DNA from: Parus major
Lineage: Eukaryota; Chordata; Aves; Passeriformes; Paridae
Assembly (NCBI RefSeq): GCF_001522545.3
Contig: NC_031771.1
Coordinates: 2,509,238-2,573,237, forward strand
Direction of reading: 5' to 3'
DNA: 64,000 nt
In this document: piece by piece, positions 13,101 to 26,600 of the stretch
Layout: each line of letters starts with the position of its first letter
Position numbering within the stretch: position 1 is the first letter of the stretch
Notes under the pieces: generated by a model
Told to the model about the DNA's origin: nothing
Seen by the model: only the letters and a program-made list of their open reading frames with translations
Database searches by the model: none
Translations under genes and position numbers: made by a program

Positions 13101-14761
13101 AGACCTGAGGGAATGACTGGAGCTGTGTCAGGGGAGGGTTAGGCTGGGTGTCAGGAAAAGGCTCTTCCCCCACGTGGGGGTCAGGCACTGACCAGGTTCC
13201 CCAGGGAATGGGCACAACACAGAGTCTGGCACAGCTCCAGGAGCATTTGGACAATGCCCTGGGGCACAGGGTGGAATTGGTGGCATTGTCCTGTGCAGGG
13301 CCAGGAGTTGAACTCCATAATGCTTGGATGCTTGTGGATCCCTTCCAGCTCAGGATATCCTATGAACTAAAATAGGACTCATAGCCTCGAGCTGCGTGCT
13401 GCTTCTGTTGATGGCCTAGAAGCAGTTTTTTACTCTTGGAGTTAGACTGAACAGCCCCAGTTTCTTAAGGGAGGGAAGTAGTTCCTTAAAGTACATTATT
13501 ATTTTATTTTAAAATGGTTAGTTCAACTTTTTTTCTTCAATTTTCAAGTAGTTTAAAAAATTGCACTTCGGCTTGAAAATGGAATTTTAATAAAATTTTT
13601 GTTCCATTTTAAAGTAGAATAACCTTTGTTTCATTTCCCCTTTGGAAGTGATAATGAAAATGATAACAAGGACTGACTGGCACTGTCAACTCCACCTTAA
13701 ACAGGGATTTGTCTGGAAGGTGTGTAGGAGTTGGTAGTTCACCTTCAAAAGCAACTTTGACAAAGGTATCACAGTTATGACTCAATTCTATCTTGAGTGA
13801 GCTGTTTTTTCCAGGTCTTTTCCAGGAAGGTGAAACGAAGGGATGAGTTATCCTTAGAACTCGTGTGTTACAGACTAACTAACTTCTGGGTTTTTGTTTC
13901 GGTTTTTTTTTTTTCAGATAAGTGATAGTGACCTACTTTACTGGAGGGAACTGGTCTCCAAATGCCTGGCAGATTATTCTTCTCCTGAATGCTGCAAGCC
14001 TGATCACAAAAAACTAGTTTGGATTGTTTCGAGGCGTACAGCCCAAAACCTGCAAAACAGTTACTACAGCGTTCCCGAGTTGCCAACGATCCCGGAGGGT
14101 GGATGTTTCAATGGGAGTGAGAGGTTGGTTAACACTTGGCTGCTTAATTTGTTGGGAATTCTCCTTTTCCTGTAGTGCTCATGGCAACTCTGTACAGCTG
14201 CGGCTTAATCACTGCTGCTTGGGGAAAGAAAAAAGTGCTAGCTCTGAGAATATTGATGGGCTTGGAATATGTCTGGAGCACGTGGAAAGAAGGGGGAAAT
14301 GTCATTGTGGTGTTCAGACGTACCTGGCCGGGTGGGGGGAGGCACTGCTGGGTTGAAGGCAGGAAGGGTTGCGCAGGTTTTCAGTCTCCTGAGGGAATTG
14401 ATGTTTGGCGTCTGGAACACTGGCTTCTGGATCGGTAGGGTGGTGCTGACATCAGGGAAGTTGTGCCTTGTTAGGATTTCAGCTTGAGGAGCCTTGAGGT
14501 GCATTTAGATGTGGGATGTTGCTACGAGGAACAGAAAAGTGTGCAAGCAACCCCAGGATTGAGGAGTACTTGGCCACTTTGAAGGGATTGTGCTTTGTTA
14601 AAATTACCTTTCCCACTGTTCCTTCTAGTGAAGACTCCTGTGAAGACATGAGCAGCGGGGAAGAAAGCCTTAGCAGTTCTCCTCCGAGTGATCTGGAAGG
14701 CACCTTCTTCTTTGACCTCAAACCTAAACCCAAGTGGCAAACTCTCAGCTGTCGGTCTTAG
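10182..14761 (+). CDS. CCNG2: Cyclin G2 (CCNG2)
   Basis: Unconventional cyclin associated with cell-cycle arrest and quiescence; family members bind PP2A B' subunits rather than driving a CDK. Seven coding exons: 10182-10292, 11244-11381, 12155-12405, 12539-12617, 12699-12797, 13918-14123 and 14629-14761. All use GT-AG splice sites, and the phases add up to 338 codons (human has 344). Residues 1-37 include FQPREKGLSLIE. The cyclin box follows at about residues 50-150 (ETFVLAVNILDRFLALMKVK, KHLSCIGVC, NIPSAHEIIRISQCKC, ATTALTFLHLYHT). Residues about 290-320 form an acidic, Ser/Pro-rich PEST-like stretch (SEDSCEDMSSGEESLSSSPP), consistent with an unstable protein. The very C-terminus after TFFF differs from mammals. 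The start is the only ATG in frame with the conserved first exon and has a purine at -3. Upstream lies the CpG-island promoter; a CR1 sits in intron 5. Confidence 0.97.
13125..13368 (+). mobile_element. CR1: CR1 LINE fragment in CCNG2 intron 5
   Basis: A 5'-truncated CR1 in plus orientation inside the 12798-13917 intron. It shows GGCTCTTCCCCCACG, CAGGTTCCCCAGGGAATGGG, GCATTTGGACAATGCCCTGGGG, GTGGATCCCTTCCAGCTCAG and a degraded ATATCCTATGAA end. It is more diverged than the copy near 1.7 kb and carries no coding potential. Confidence 0.9.
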
Positions 14762-17700
14762 CACTGAGTCGGGATTGTATTAGGTTGAAGTTTTGAATGC
14801 ACCACAGAGTCTTTTGGCAATAATAAATGAGGTGGTAATCTGTATACTGTATTAAGGCAAAACTTGCTGTGGTATATCAATGCTTTGAATGCCTGCCTTG
14901 GTCTTTTTGTTGTTGTAATTTTAAGGAATTAAAAAAAACCCCTTCTTTCAGGTCCCCAGATCAGCAAAAAAAAAGTAAAAAAAAAAAAACAAAAACTTGT
15001 ACAGTTCTGTTGTCAGCAGCCATGAATGTAGTTCTGTACCTGGTGGTCCAAAACCCTCAGCAGCTCAACACCTGAGTTGATTTCATGGTCTTGCCTGGGA
15101 AGTGTGGAGAGTGAGAAACCTTCCTTAGGTTTAAAGGGGAAGCTCTTGGTTAATGGAAGAAATTTGCACCATGGGGTCAGTCAAGCAAGACAGAGGAGCT
15201 GTGCAGTTGCTGTCCTGGGATGTTCTCAGGATTCACCGTGACAGAATCCCAAGCTTGGCTTGATTTCAGTGTTGACCCTGCTTTGAGCAGGACATTGGGC
15301 TGCAGTCCCTCTCGAGGGCACCTCCACTCCTCAGTATTCTGGGATTAGATCCAAGTGGCTGCTGAGTGGGTTACGTGGAGCAGTGTGTGTACATAGTGCC
15401 AGGCTGGAATGATTCAGTCTCCAATGGGCCGAACACTGAAACTGCTTTTCCTTTTCAGCAGGGTCTTGAGTTGTGTACTCCAAGTAGCAATTTTTGAAGC
15501 TTGGCTTTTATAAACTTCAGGGATCCCTATTTCACACCAGGAGTATGTGTGGTAAGCAGGTTTCTAGTCAATATAGTTTTCACTTTGAGGTAGTATAAAT
15601 TGTGTGGCCAGGAGTAATTCCATGTTTTCTTTAGTACAGATGTTTTTTACACTGAAATTCACATTTGTGTACTCCGGTGTGTTCCAAATCTTAACGTGTC
15701 AATCCATGCTATTAGCTTAGACTTCCTAACTTGGTAAACCTTGCTAAGTCTACATTCCTTTGAATATTTAACCCTTGTAGTTGTTTTTCAGTATATTCAT
15801 GTTATTGATTGAGTCATAATCAGACTTGTTTGCATGCTGATGTAAAGCAGTTAGTGCGGGAGAAGTTGAAATTACGCAGTAAAATATCAGGTAAATGTGA
15901 TGGTGAAGTAGTTAATGTAACGATTTTCCTTCTGAACTTTGTTATCAAAGCACAAATTCCAGTCTAATTGTGTTTCTCCCTGGTGAGGACATGGCTAAAG
16001 CAGACTAAAGTAGCTCAGAGTGACGGTGTGAGGTGTGGTGGTGCCAAAGTAGAAATGAAGGAGCAAACAAGCTAAAAGCTGTTTTGTAGATGCAAGCGTT
16101 GCTTTAGAAAGGTAAGAGTGATGCTCTAAGTCCATAACTGTTATGTGGTTTCAGTTTTCTAAAAACACAAAAAAGTTTACAAAAAGTGTATATGAAAATG
16201 TAAATTAAAAAAAAAAATGTACAGAAAAAAAAATTTAAAACAAAAAAAGAGCAGAAAATACTGTATTTTTTTACATTGTATGTAACTTTTTGTAGGTCTG
16301 TGGCATGTAGATAGTAATTTATTGTGTACTCTGTATGATACAAATACTGTACCTCTGAAGACTTCTTGCTGCAAGTCTCTGCTCACTTGAGGAGTGCTTG
16401 GGTAAGGAACCTACCGAGTCTTGTTTCAGTTGAGAACAGAAATAAACCAAGTGCTGTATTTGTTACCTGCTGTGAGTGGCAGTCGGTTCCTTGAAGCTTT
16501 TGGCTTCCTTTTTTTTAGTGCTCTGCAGGGTGCATGATCCCACAGCTGGCTTCCAGCTTTCCCAGGAGCTGTGGCAAGAAAAAGGGGAGACTGCACAGTG
16601 CTGGATGGGAATCTCACTTCAGCTTTGCTCCTGCTGGGGTCAGGTATCCTGTGCTTATCGTGAGCATTGTCCTTGGCACGTTTGCACATCCTGCTAGGGG
16701 TTAAGGGTCATTCCAGCTGGATTCCTTTGGCTTCTGCAGGAATTGTCCTTGCTGCTGTTCTTCCTAGTGAAACCTGCTCTCGGGGATGTCTCTGCATCTT
16801 GTCAGTCCAGAGCGCTTGCAGGAACTCATCAAAGGCACGTTGAAGCTCGTGTCCTTTTGGCTGGTAACTCACACGTACCTCTGGGAGCCCCTGAGGGGCT
16901 GGGGCTGCTCCTGGCTGGGAGCTGGCAGAGCAGAGGCTGCTGCTGTCTGCTGCCTGTGCCCAGAACACAAAACACAGCTTCAGCTGCCCCTCCGAAGGTC
17001 CCCGCTTGGGTGGCCTCAGCGCGGCACCCTCCTGGCTCGGGAGTTGGCTGGAGCGCGTGCGCTGCATGGGTGAGCTCGGGGGAAGGTGGGGGAAAGCCAT
17101 GGGCCCTGTCCTGGGCTTGCACAGCTTGGGAGACTTAATGAAGCTTGAGGTGTGCCCTTCAGCCCCTTTCAAGTTGGTTCCAGGGCAGTAAATCTGCTTG
17201 GGAGAACGTCGTAGCGTTCCCTGGTGTGGTTGGGGTGATGTAGGTTCAACTTGGATTTTGCTGGGTCAGGTGGCCTTGGATCCCCCCCGAGGGGGTTTGC
17301 CTGGCTTCCCCCAAAGAATGGGGATTTTGGTGGTTGGCTTGTTTGTAATAGCAGAGGTGTGTGAGGCTTTTAAACGCTCTTTGGGGCTTGTCTGTACCAC
17401 GTTGCTGGTACTTGGAGGGTTTGCGGTCACAGGAGTTGAAACACTTGCTCATTTTCATCACTGCTCTGTCAGTAAAGACTGGTTCGGGTGGGGGCTGAGG
17501 AGGCTGCAAGGCAGTGTTCTTGTGGGGAAAGCCATCCCCTGAAACAACTCCTAGCTGTGTCCAGTTTCTGGGATTTTACTTCCTGTGCTGCTGAACCTAT
17601 TGGAAACATAGCGCTGAAAGTTCACACATGTTTCTGAGAGCATCTTGAGATGTCATCCTGCTGCTCTCCTGTGGCTGGACTGGGCCACAAGGGATCTGTA

Positions 17701-17843
17701 GTGGAAGCACTTGTGTTCCTGGCGAGCTGTCCTTCCATAATTACATAATTATAATCATGGCCTTTTAAACAGGAAACTTAACTTCCCCACCGCCTGATGA
17801 CATATGACAAGTGACACGCAGCAATAAAGCTTTCAGAATAAAC
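14762..17843 (+). other. CCNG2: Probable CCNG2 3'UTR with several poly-A signals
   Basis: AT-rich, non-coding DNA following the CCNG2 stop codon. AATAAA hexamers occur at 14822-14827, 16441-16446, 17823-17828 and 17838-17843. Those at 16441 and 17838 are followed by GT-rich sequence typical of cleavage regions. Two perfect Pumilio elements (TGTACATA at 15388-15395, TGTAGATA at 16306-16313) lie before the 16441 signal. Which signal is used cannot be told from sequence; 16441 is my preferred end because the GC content and texture change after about 16480. Confidence 0.5.
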
Positions 17844-17849
17844 CTGTGT

Positions 17850-20800
17850 GTTCAGACCCTGGTCTTTTAACAGCTCTCCCTTTTTTTCTGATGTGATAAG
17901 AAGGATATTCCTTTCAGTCAGAGCTCTGTGAACTTAGAGCAGCATACACTAAAGAAGAGAGAAGAACTGAATGATCTCAGGCCATCTCTTAGCTTGGACT
18001 AACAGGTGAATGAGTTATTCTTGTAATCCCACTTGGCTGTCAGGGCTTTGAAGCTCAGCAAAATGGGAATCACTAAATACTTGGCACACATATAGTATTA
18101 TTTATCTTAAAATACATGTTGCAGCTGTGGGGTGTCACATGGCTGTGCTTTGTGGTGTAAGGCTGGGGCTGGTGTAGTACATCTCCTGAAAGCAGAAAGT
18201 TGCCATAACAACTGAATGAAATCAATTAGAGTAATAAGCAATTAAAATCTCATCCTCAGTGTTGCATAAACATAGCATTTTGCTCATGAATTATTAGTGA
18301 TCTTGCCTCTAGACCTGTACATTCTGGTTCTGATTTGCAATCTCAAACATTTTTGAATTAATGCAGCATTTAATTTCTCCATCAAAGAGTGCTGTTGGCG
18401 GTTTTTTGGCCGTGGCAAGTAGGTTCTTCATCAGAGACGTGAGCATCTGTTAAACATCCAAATGAAGGAAACGTTTGTGATGGGATTTCCAGAGCGCTCG
18501 GCACTGGCTTCCTTTCCACCCAGTCAAGTCAAGGAGAAGAGTGGCCTGTGGTCTAGGGAAATTTTGTCCTGGGCCTAGGAAGGCAAAGGCAGATCCTTTT
18601 TCTGTTCCCCACTCCCTCCTTGGCCTTCTGTGGATTCCTGAGCCTCTCGCTTCCTTTGTTCCCCCAGCAGAACAAAGCCAGGAATAGCTCCTTGCTGTAG
18701 TGCTCGGCTGTGAAGGATAAATCAGCTCAAACCAGGGAATGGCAGAGCTCTTGTGGAAAGGTGGGATGTGGGAGGGCCCGTGGGGAAGCAGGGTTTGCAG
18801 ACTGTTGGCTTTGCAAGGGCCTGTAGGCTTGTTCTTGCAAGGATTTTGTGTGGCTGGGGGTCAAATGTTTCAAAGGTCAGAGTGCACTTTATAATCCAGA
18901 GTCTCCAAGGAACTTTGGAAAACATGTCTGCGGTCCAAATAGCGGTCTTGTCATGTACAGAGGCTGAGTCAGGGATTTAGGAAGCCTTTGGCTTCCAGAG
19001 CTCAATTATTAACTCTGGTAGGGAGCAAAAAACGCTGGAGGTGATCCCTGGCTTTCCCCTGGCAGGATGACGGAAGCCAAGGCCAGTGGTCTGCGGGTTT
19101 GTGCCACAGATGATCAGAAGCTGGGTGTGGTGTTTGTGCCAGCTCTTTGCCCAAGATATTGGCCCAGTGCATCCACAGGTTATCTGTGTGGTGCCTTGTG
19201 CTTCCCTCAGCTTCTATTGTTCCATTCAGTGTAATGTGGCCACCCTTATCCCGCCGGGGAAATCGGGAAGAGGCCCACACTCAGTGCTGCAAATGCAGAG
19301 TGGGCTGTGCGTATCAGCTGGGACATAAAACAGGGCTCCCTTGAAGGAATTTGGGTTTATTCTGGTCTCAGGCTGTGCACTTGGATTGGTTACCTCCACA
19401 GCCTCCTGGAACAGCTCTTGGAGCATTCTTCTAAGCCCAGGTTGGGGATCCACTCTTGTGCTGTCTGGTTCCCTGTTAGTTTTTAGGGTGTTTTCTTCAA
19501 CACCAAGCAGGTGATGAATGTGTTCTCCTCTGATCCATGTGCAGGGACACTGCGTGGCTCCTGGTGCCTGTGAAAACACGGATTTCTGCTCCAGTGGGAA
19601 AAACCCATGCACTTTACTGTGCCAGGCCGTGAGGAAGGCAGTCATACAACGTGTCAAGTGCTTTTCCATAGTTAGCTGAGTGCTGGACAGCTGTTGCAGC
19701 TGTAAAACTAGTGTGTAATTCTCAATGTAAAAGATAGGGATGCTTTGGATTTCTGTGGGGAGCAGCTGAAGGCTTTACTGTCAAATGAAGTCCTATTTAC
19801 CGTGTATTGATGTACACTTTAATGGTGTTTATCTGGAAATGCACAGTACTGCCACACTTGTTGGGGAGAGACTCTTGTGCAGTGCAGAATTGACTGACTG
19901 TCCTACTCTGTTTAATGGGCTTTGCCCGCAGTTGCCATGGAAGCCTTGCCTTTGGCATGCCCTTGGGATTCATCCCTGAACAAAAGGTCCACCTGGAGTC
20001 ACAGGGCTGCACTCTTCCTATATAGCTCTGCCCTGTTGGCTCTGTTCATGAATCATTTTCTGCTTCACCAGGGTCAAGGCTTTCCTACTTCAAAGCTTTA
20101 CTCTTCCCTTAGATCCTTCCAGGCCCATCTTTCAGATGCTGCAGCGTGTGGGGCATTTCAATCTGCACTGGGCATGGCTCAATATTGCTGCTCTGGGATC
20201 AGTTTATATCTTTTGGCATCATTTCTCGAGCTGGCAGCAGGGAATAACTTTATTTAATAAGCAGTGGTAGGCGACAGTGCTCTGTCACCCCTCAACTGAT
20301 GCCCTGTGTGCCTTGTTACACAAAAGGCAAATAAAATGCTTTGTGAAATGTCTTGCTCCTTGGAGGTGCTGGGTCCTCAGCCCTGGAGATCAAAGTCCTT
20401 TTTCAAGTGGCTGACATCAGCACACACTTCTGTGTCCTTCCTCTCGTCCCTGCCTCAAACCCAACCTCAAGAGGCTGCGTTTGGAGAAGTGTGTCTGTGC
20501 CATGGAAATTTACCCGGCTCAGTAAAGCTGCTTGGAAAACCCCTCACATCTTGGTGCCAGGTTGGGCCTGGTCAGTTTGTCAGGCTCACTCTTGTGCTGT
20601 CACCTTGGCTACGGAACGGGGAAAGGGCTGGATTAGTCCTTCTGTTGTTGTGTCACTCAGGGATACCCGGATTCGCTTTTTCTTCAAAAGCTGAGGTAGG
20701 GAGCTACACAGGCGGGCTTTTGCCATAGATCTTTCAACACATTGTCAATAAATCCTTAGTCTGGAGCACATCCAGTCTGTGCTCCAGCTGCCAGTCCACC

Positions 20801-23525
20801 TGGTGGGATCCTGGGATCCTCATCCAAGTGCCAGTAACCCTGGCTGGGGTCCAGTTGTACAGTTTGCTGTTGGAGCAGGGGTTGCTCCTTCAACAAGAAG
20901 CATACAGGTTTGGAATTCCTTGAAAAGTCCTGCTCAAGTAGGACTGATGGAGTTCCCAGCAGAGGGGATTTAGGGAGGTTGTTTGGATTGCCAGGCCAGG
21001 AGCAGCGTTTTTCCTCCTATGTGCAGAGAGGGGGATTTTTCCAGTTTCTACACACCTCTATCTAGCTCTGCTTTCAGAAGAGATTTATGAGCTCCAAAAT
21101 TCACATCTTGTACATCTTGGGGTTATCCCAAAGGGAAGACTTTGGATATAAAATACCTAATCAACGCCTGGATTTTGCAAATGTTAGCTTGGGCAAGTTC
21201 TTCTCCTTAATAACAGGTTTGGGGAAGCAAGCAGCCAGAGTTGTCCTGCCTTCCTGTGGGCTAAATGAAAACCAAGACAGAATGCTCCTGAGCTTCAGGA
21301 AGTCTGAAATTCAAATCTGCACTTGGAGCCTGGGCCAGTGTCTTGATTTCCATTTCAGAAGTGGAAATACCCTGCTGTAGATTGGGCCGGGAGTAATTGG
21401 CCAGACCTTGTGTCTTAACAGAAAGTTTTGAGCAGACAGATAGAAGGAAAGATCACAAAGTGTGAGATGGACAATCTCTGTTTGACCATTTTATCTCTAG
21501 TCAAAAGCATTTTTAGAGCTGACTGGCAGTGCTGGTTTGTACATGCAGGGAGGAGGATCTAGGCAGAAATGGTTTCCAGGGAATGGATGTTTAGGAGAAA
21601 CCATTTCCTATGCTTTACCAAAGCCAGAGAAAGACAGATTCTCTGGGTATAAAATTTTATCATTAAAGGCCTGAAAATAAACTATTCCAAACACATTTGG
21701 AGAGGTACCTGAGCGTGATGACTTATTTGAACCTCGTGATAGCGTTTCCATGCCCTCCTGGGGAAAAGGAACCTCCCTGACAGATAAATCATCTGGGACA
21801 GAGGTTTTTAAGTGCAGCCTGCAGGGCTCTGGAGGCTTGACAAGCCTCTACGTGCAGCCTGTCAGGGGATTTCTTTTAAAGCAAGTCATTGTGTTTATCT
21901 GGGGTATTTATTGCACTGTGGGTGAAGGAGAAGTCACCCAGGCCTGGCAGGCCCCTGATGGAGAGGGGGACTGTGAATGGGAATAATCCTGGGGGAGGGC
22001 TTTTCCTAGCAAGAACCTGCTACAGCTTTCTTTAGGTGTGAATAAGGGCAGTTTGAATATTTTTCAGTGCCTGCTGAGGGTCGTAATTACTTTTCTGAAC
22101 TCTTGTTTCTGGCTGCATCTGTCCCGGGTAACCAGCCCCAGAGTGGCTGGAGTAGTGAGAAACCACCTCCTTTGCAGTGTGCATCCTTTTTATGGTGGTT
22201 AGAGAAAAGCCAGCTAGGAGCTGCATCTGCATGGAAACATGAACAATTCGGAAAAGTCTGGCTGCAGAGCCCCCTCAGCCCTCAGGGCTGTGTAAAATGG
22301 GTCACTGGGAGTGTGTAAGCAGAATGAAAGGAAAGGAAAGCCTGTTAATCCTGGGGTTTTTGGCTCCTTGGGCGCAAATTTAATGTTAAACTACTTTCTG
22401 ACTTCAGGGATTGGCACGTGCTAAAAAGCTTTGCTACAAAGAGGGGAGAGAGCAGCAAGGCATAAATGAAAGGGTGCTCCTGTGCCTCTGAAAGCAGCAG
22501 TGATTCGGTGATTTTACTGAAACATTTCAGAAGGCATGGCAGAAGACTCTAGGAAAGGGCTCTGAGGGTGAGATGTCATTAGCTCAACTCATTTCCACCT
22601 GCCTCCTATCACCAGGGAGCTGAGGAAGGCAGGGAAAGGATCTTCCCCATGTGCTCAGGTGGGAATAATTTGCAGGGAATTGGGCAGCCTGGCCTTTCCA
22701 GGCTGGGCCCAGGTGCAGAGGCTGCCCTTGCAGCGAGCTCCCTGCTGCTTTTGGGAGACCCAGGGAGCAGCACCACCTTTCTCAGCAGAGAGGCTTGGGA
22801 AGCAGAGTCTGGCTCCAGAGGTGACAGGGTTTTTGCTACACTGCTGCTCTCAGGGTTCCTGATATGGTCACACTTCCCCCTGTAAGTACACACAGTTTTT
22901 CTAATTGTTTCCCTGTAGTTATCTGATGGCTCCTATTGAATTGTGAGAGGAACTTGTTTATGCACAGAAATATGCCTCACCTTGTTTCAGGGGCAAGGAG
23001 AAGTCTCTGTTTGCACAGTGTTTCTCTTGGCCAGGTGTTGTCAGGCAGCACTTTGAAGAACACAGGCTGGTTGGTGTGCAACTCGTCATGGAAGCAAGTC
23101 GAGTTGAACTTTATTCTTTGTTAGAGTTCTTTGCCAACTGCAGTTTTATAAATGGTTGAAAAGATGGTTTTAAGGGAAGAGTTTGTTTTCTCTAATGAAT
23201 TTGGGATGTGGAGAGCTGTTGTTAGCCTGTTGTGAACTTGCAACGACAGCCTTTTGGGTTTTTTTTGCATCTTGTTTCTTCTGGTTTGTTCTTTCTGAGG
23301 AGAGGTGTAAGATTTTGTGTGCCTGACCAGTCTTGTCATGCTGGAAGTAGAGGGATAATGAGAGAATGAGTGCAGGAAGGAGCAGAGCCAGGATTCTGCT
23401 TTTTCCATGCAAACTTTCCCATTGTGTTTTTGAACCAGAGCCCATCTTTCTCAGTAAAACAGCGTCCACAGAACAGAGGTTTAGGGTTAGGACAGCAATT
23501 TTACTTCCATTTCAAGTACTTGTAA
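17850..23525. other. Intergenic sequence without a recognised gene
   Basis: Unique DNA between CCNG2 and the chemokine cluster. Open frames are short and unrelated to known proteins. The stretch from about 18170 to 18500 is AT-rich and of ordered-looking, non-repetitive composition, so it is a candidate for a conserved non-coding element, but this cannot be judged without alignment. No other repeat was recognised. Confidence 0.5.
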
Positions 23526-23673
23526 CTTGCTGTGGCTGCCTCATCCCTGCAAGTGTCCAAAGCCAGGCTGGATGCAGCCTGTCTAGTGGAAGGTGTCCCT
23601 GCCCATGGCAGGAGGGTGGGATTGGATGGTGTCTAAGTCCCTTCCATCACAAACCAGTCTGGAATTCTATGTG
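23526..23673 (+). mobile_element. CR1: CR1 LINE fragment, 3' end
   Basis: Short 5'-truncated CR1, plus orientation: TGTGGCTGCC, AAGTGTCCAAAGCCAGGCTG, AGTGGAAGGTGTCCCTGCCC, GGGATTGGATGG, and the terminal CTGGAATTCTATG. About 150 bp remain. Confidence 0.9.
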
Positions 23674-26600
23674 CAAGTGGCTGCAGCAAGCCCCTGTTGT
23701 GACCCTGAAATGCAAGTGCTTACGTGTGCCTCAAAAGAAGTTTTTTTTCCCTGTGGGTGTGGCAGAAACGTGGGCTTGAGGTTGGGCAGGAGGGTGACTA
23801 ACCTTAGGAGAGGCTGGGGAGGGAAGGTGTGAGTGTGCTGCTATTTATGCAAACACCCTGATAGCTCGAGCACTTGAGAAAAGAGTGTAGAAACTGAGGA
23901 AATATCATCAGGAAATATCAGCTGGGCAGGGCAGATTGCTGTGGCGTTAGCTGTGGGGGACTGTGATGGCTCAGGAGCTGACACAGACACGGTGTGATTG
24001 GATGTGCACCTTCACCTGGATTGCCCCGGCCTGAAGGAGGGGAGGAGCGAGGAGAGGAGGTGGCAGGAGCAGCCTGGCACAGAAGTGACGCAGGGCCAGT
24101 GATGGGCAACACATCTGCCTCCCCTTGGAACACAAATGTGTCACCTTGGAGCCGTGTGACAGCTGGCATGGGGACTGTGTCACCTCCTGCACACCATCAT
24201 GTGTCTGGTGGCATCAAGGCAGGATGCAGCAGCCTTCCTCTCCTTGCCTGGGGATGGTCCTGGGGCTCACAGAGCCGGAGTAGCAAAAATATCTCAATGG
24301 CATTTAGCACCGTGACCTTTAAACACTTCCACAGGCTGACCCAACAGCACAGACCACACTTGGGGTGAGGCAGGGCTCGATGGAAATGTGCTGTGAATCA
24401 CACTCTTGTGTTGCTGTTGGTCTCTCACTCCCAGGCATGTGAATTTGGGACAGATAAACATCATTTCCTTTAGCATGACGAATTTAACTGGGGAGGGCCC
24501 TTTGCAGTTGCCTCCAAAGGCTGGATGAGTGTTGAAGCAGTGGGATAGACTTAAAGCATTGGTTTACTTTGGCTGTAATTTCCCAAATATTGAAATTCCC
24601 AGCTTTTGAAGATGTTTGACTTGGAAATGCATTTTATCCACACTCCCTGCAAAGCTCTGTGCTCTCTGGGGAGCAGCTGGATGCCCTGCAGTCCCATGGG
24701 GTGGCTTTCCCAGTATCACTCCCCTCCAGCTGGAATGATAACCAGTCCTAGCAGACAGGAAAAACCAGGCTCAGGGTGGCTGGGACATAACTGTCAGGCT
24801 GGTTATATCTGCCAGGCTCCAGGGCTGGATGCTTCCTGGGAGGCAGCTTGCATGAACCCTGGGGAAAAAGCCCTTTCCATAGGCTCTCCATCCTTTGTCT
24901 TTCCAGTGGCCTGACACTGAAGGCTGGCACCCCTGTTAGTGTGTTGGGCTAAGCATGTCTATGGGATACAAAACTCCCTTACAAGCAAAACCCCAGGAGA
25001 ATTTAGCAAGGATGTTTGCCCTGTGCTCCCCTACACTTGGATGCCAAGTTGCTCCTCTTTGGGATTCAGCAAAGAGATCCCAAGTGTGTGCTCTGCCGGG
25101 GTTTAACCACGAACAGGGTGGGGTGGCACACTCCAGTGACAGCCTGTGCTCTGCTTGTCCAGCTGCTCCCAGTGGGAAGCCCCAGCCCTTGTGTTCCTGG
25201 ACTTGTGTGACACTCAGCAGCTTCCAGCTGTTCCCAGGTGTGCAGCTGAACCCTCTCAGGCTCCTGGCTCAGCTTAGGACTGCTTAACCTCTCAGCTTTC
25301 CAGCTGGGAATAGAGGCAGGGCACACTTGCTGGAAAGGCATGGCACAGAGCTCTGGGTACACCAACAACACATCTCTAGTGCTGGGAAAGCACAGGAGTG
25401 ATGCAGATTTCATCCAGCAGCCCCCAGCCGTGCAGGAGGAAGAAGGCAGCTCTGTGTATTCCTGAACTTTGAGGGTGAGCCGTGCAGCGATGTTCCTCAA
25501 GGTCCCTTTATATTGCTGCAGGGTCTGTGGGGTCTAACCTGCATTTCTGGATTTCCAGGATGCCTCCATGCCTCTCCCCACCCAAAAACCTCCCCTAAAC
25601 TCTGCTTTGCTGCAGAACATCAAGACAAGCCAGTTCTGCTGCTGCTTTTGCCTGGGAATTGAGCAAAGAGCACCAACCTCTCTGTTTTGGGAGAGGAGGG
25701 AGCCCTTTGTTTGATTTCAGCTCTTGCCTCCTCTGTCCTTCCAGTGGTCTGAGTTCTGGTGGTTCAGAAATGCTCCTGAAAGCTTTCTTTCAGGGGGAAA
25801 AAAGCCCCTCTGTGATGAGAGCACAGGCACGTGTAGCACCTACAGAGATCATTCCTTATTTCTCTACAGTCCATTTGCTCGGATTGTGATGCTCTGCCTG
25901 GGATCTGGGGGCTTGGGCAGATCGGGTTTTTCCTTGCTGGTTTGCTCTCTGTGACAGTGGTGTCTGCTGCTCTCTAGTGGTCCCAGCTCTGAGCCTGCAC
26001 CCGCTGCAAAATGAGAACCTAGGTGGTGCTTTTAGATATATATTTATTATTTTAATTTATTTTTACACAGCAGACTCCTGCCACGGCAAGTCTAAACCTT
26101 GTACCTCCAAAATGCCAGCATTTAAGCTGCCCACGTTCCCCCAGCCCCAACCTGGAGGCAAGAGGAAAGTCCCTCATTTGTTGTGCTTAGGTTATGTTGG
26201 GAGAAAGATGTTGGGAGACATCTTTCCAAGTGCATTCCTAATGCTCCACATGCACAGGAGCTGCCAGGTGAAATGCTCACTCCTTGCTGCCCCAAGCAGC
26301 ACGGGAATGTGGGGTATGGGAGGGAGGGGAGATACCCAGACAGCTTCAGGAATGTTCTGTATCCAACCCAAGGCTGTGCCCTGTGACAGATTTGAGACTT
26401 TGGGCCTTATTAGCTCTCAGGGTGTGTGTCGTAAGTGACAGGCGAGATAAAAGCTGAGGGAAGATCAAAGAGGGTTTCATGGTTTTTATGGCTTTGTGCT
26501 TCTTGGTTTCACTTTCATGTGTCTCCCGCAGCCTTTCTTCTCTCCCTGTGCGCTGCCCTTTCATCTCCCTCCCCGTTTCCACCCGGCAGGACGGAGCTTG

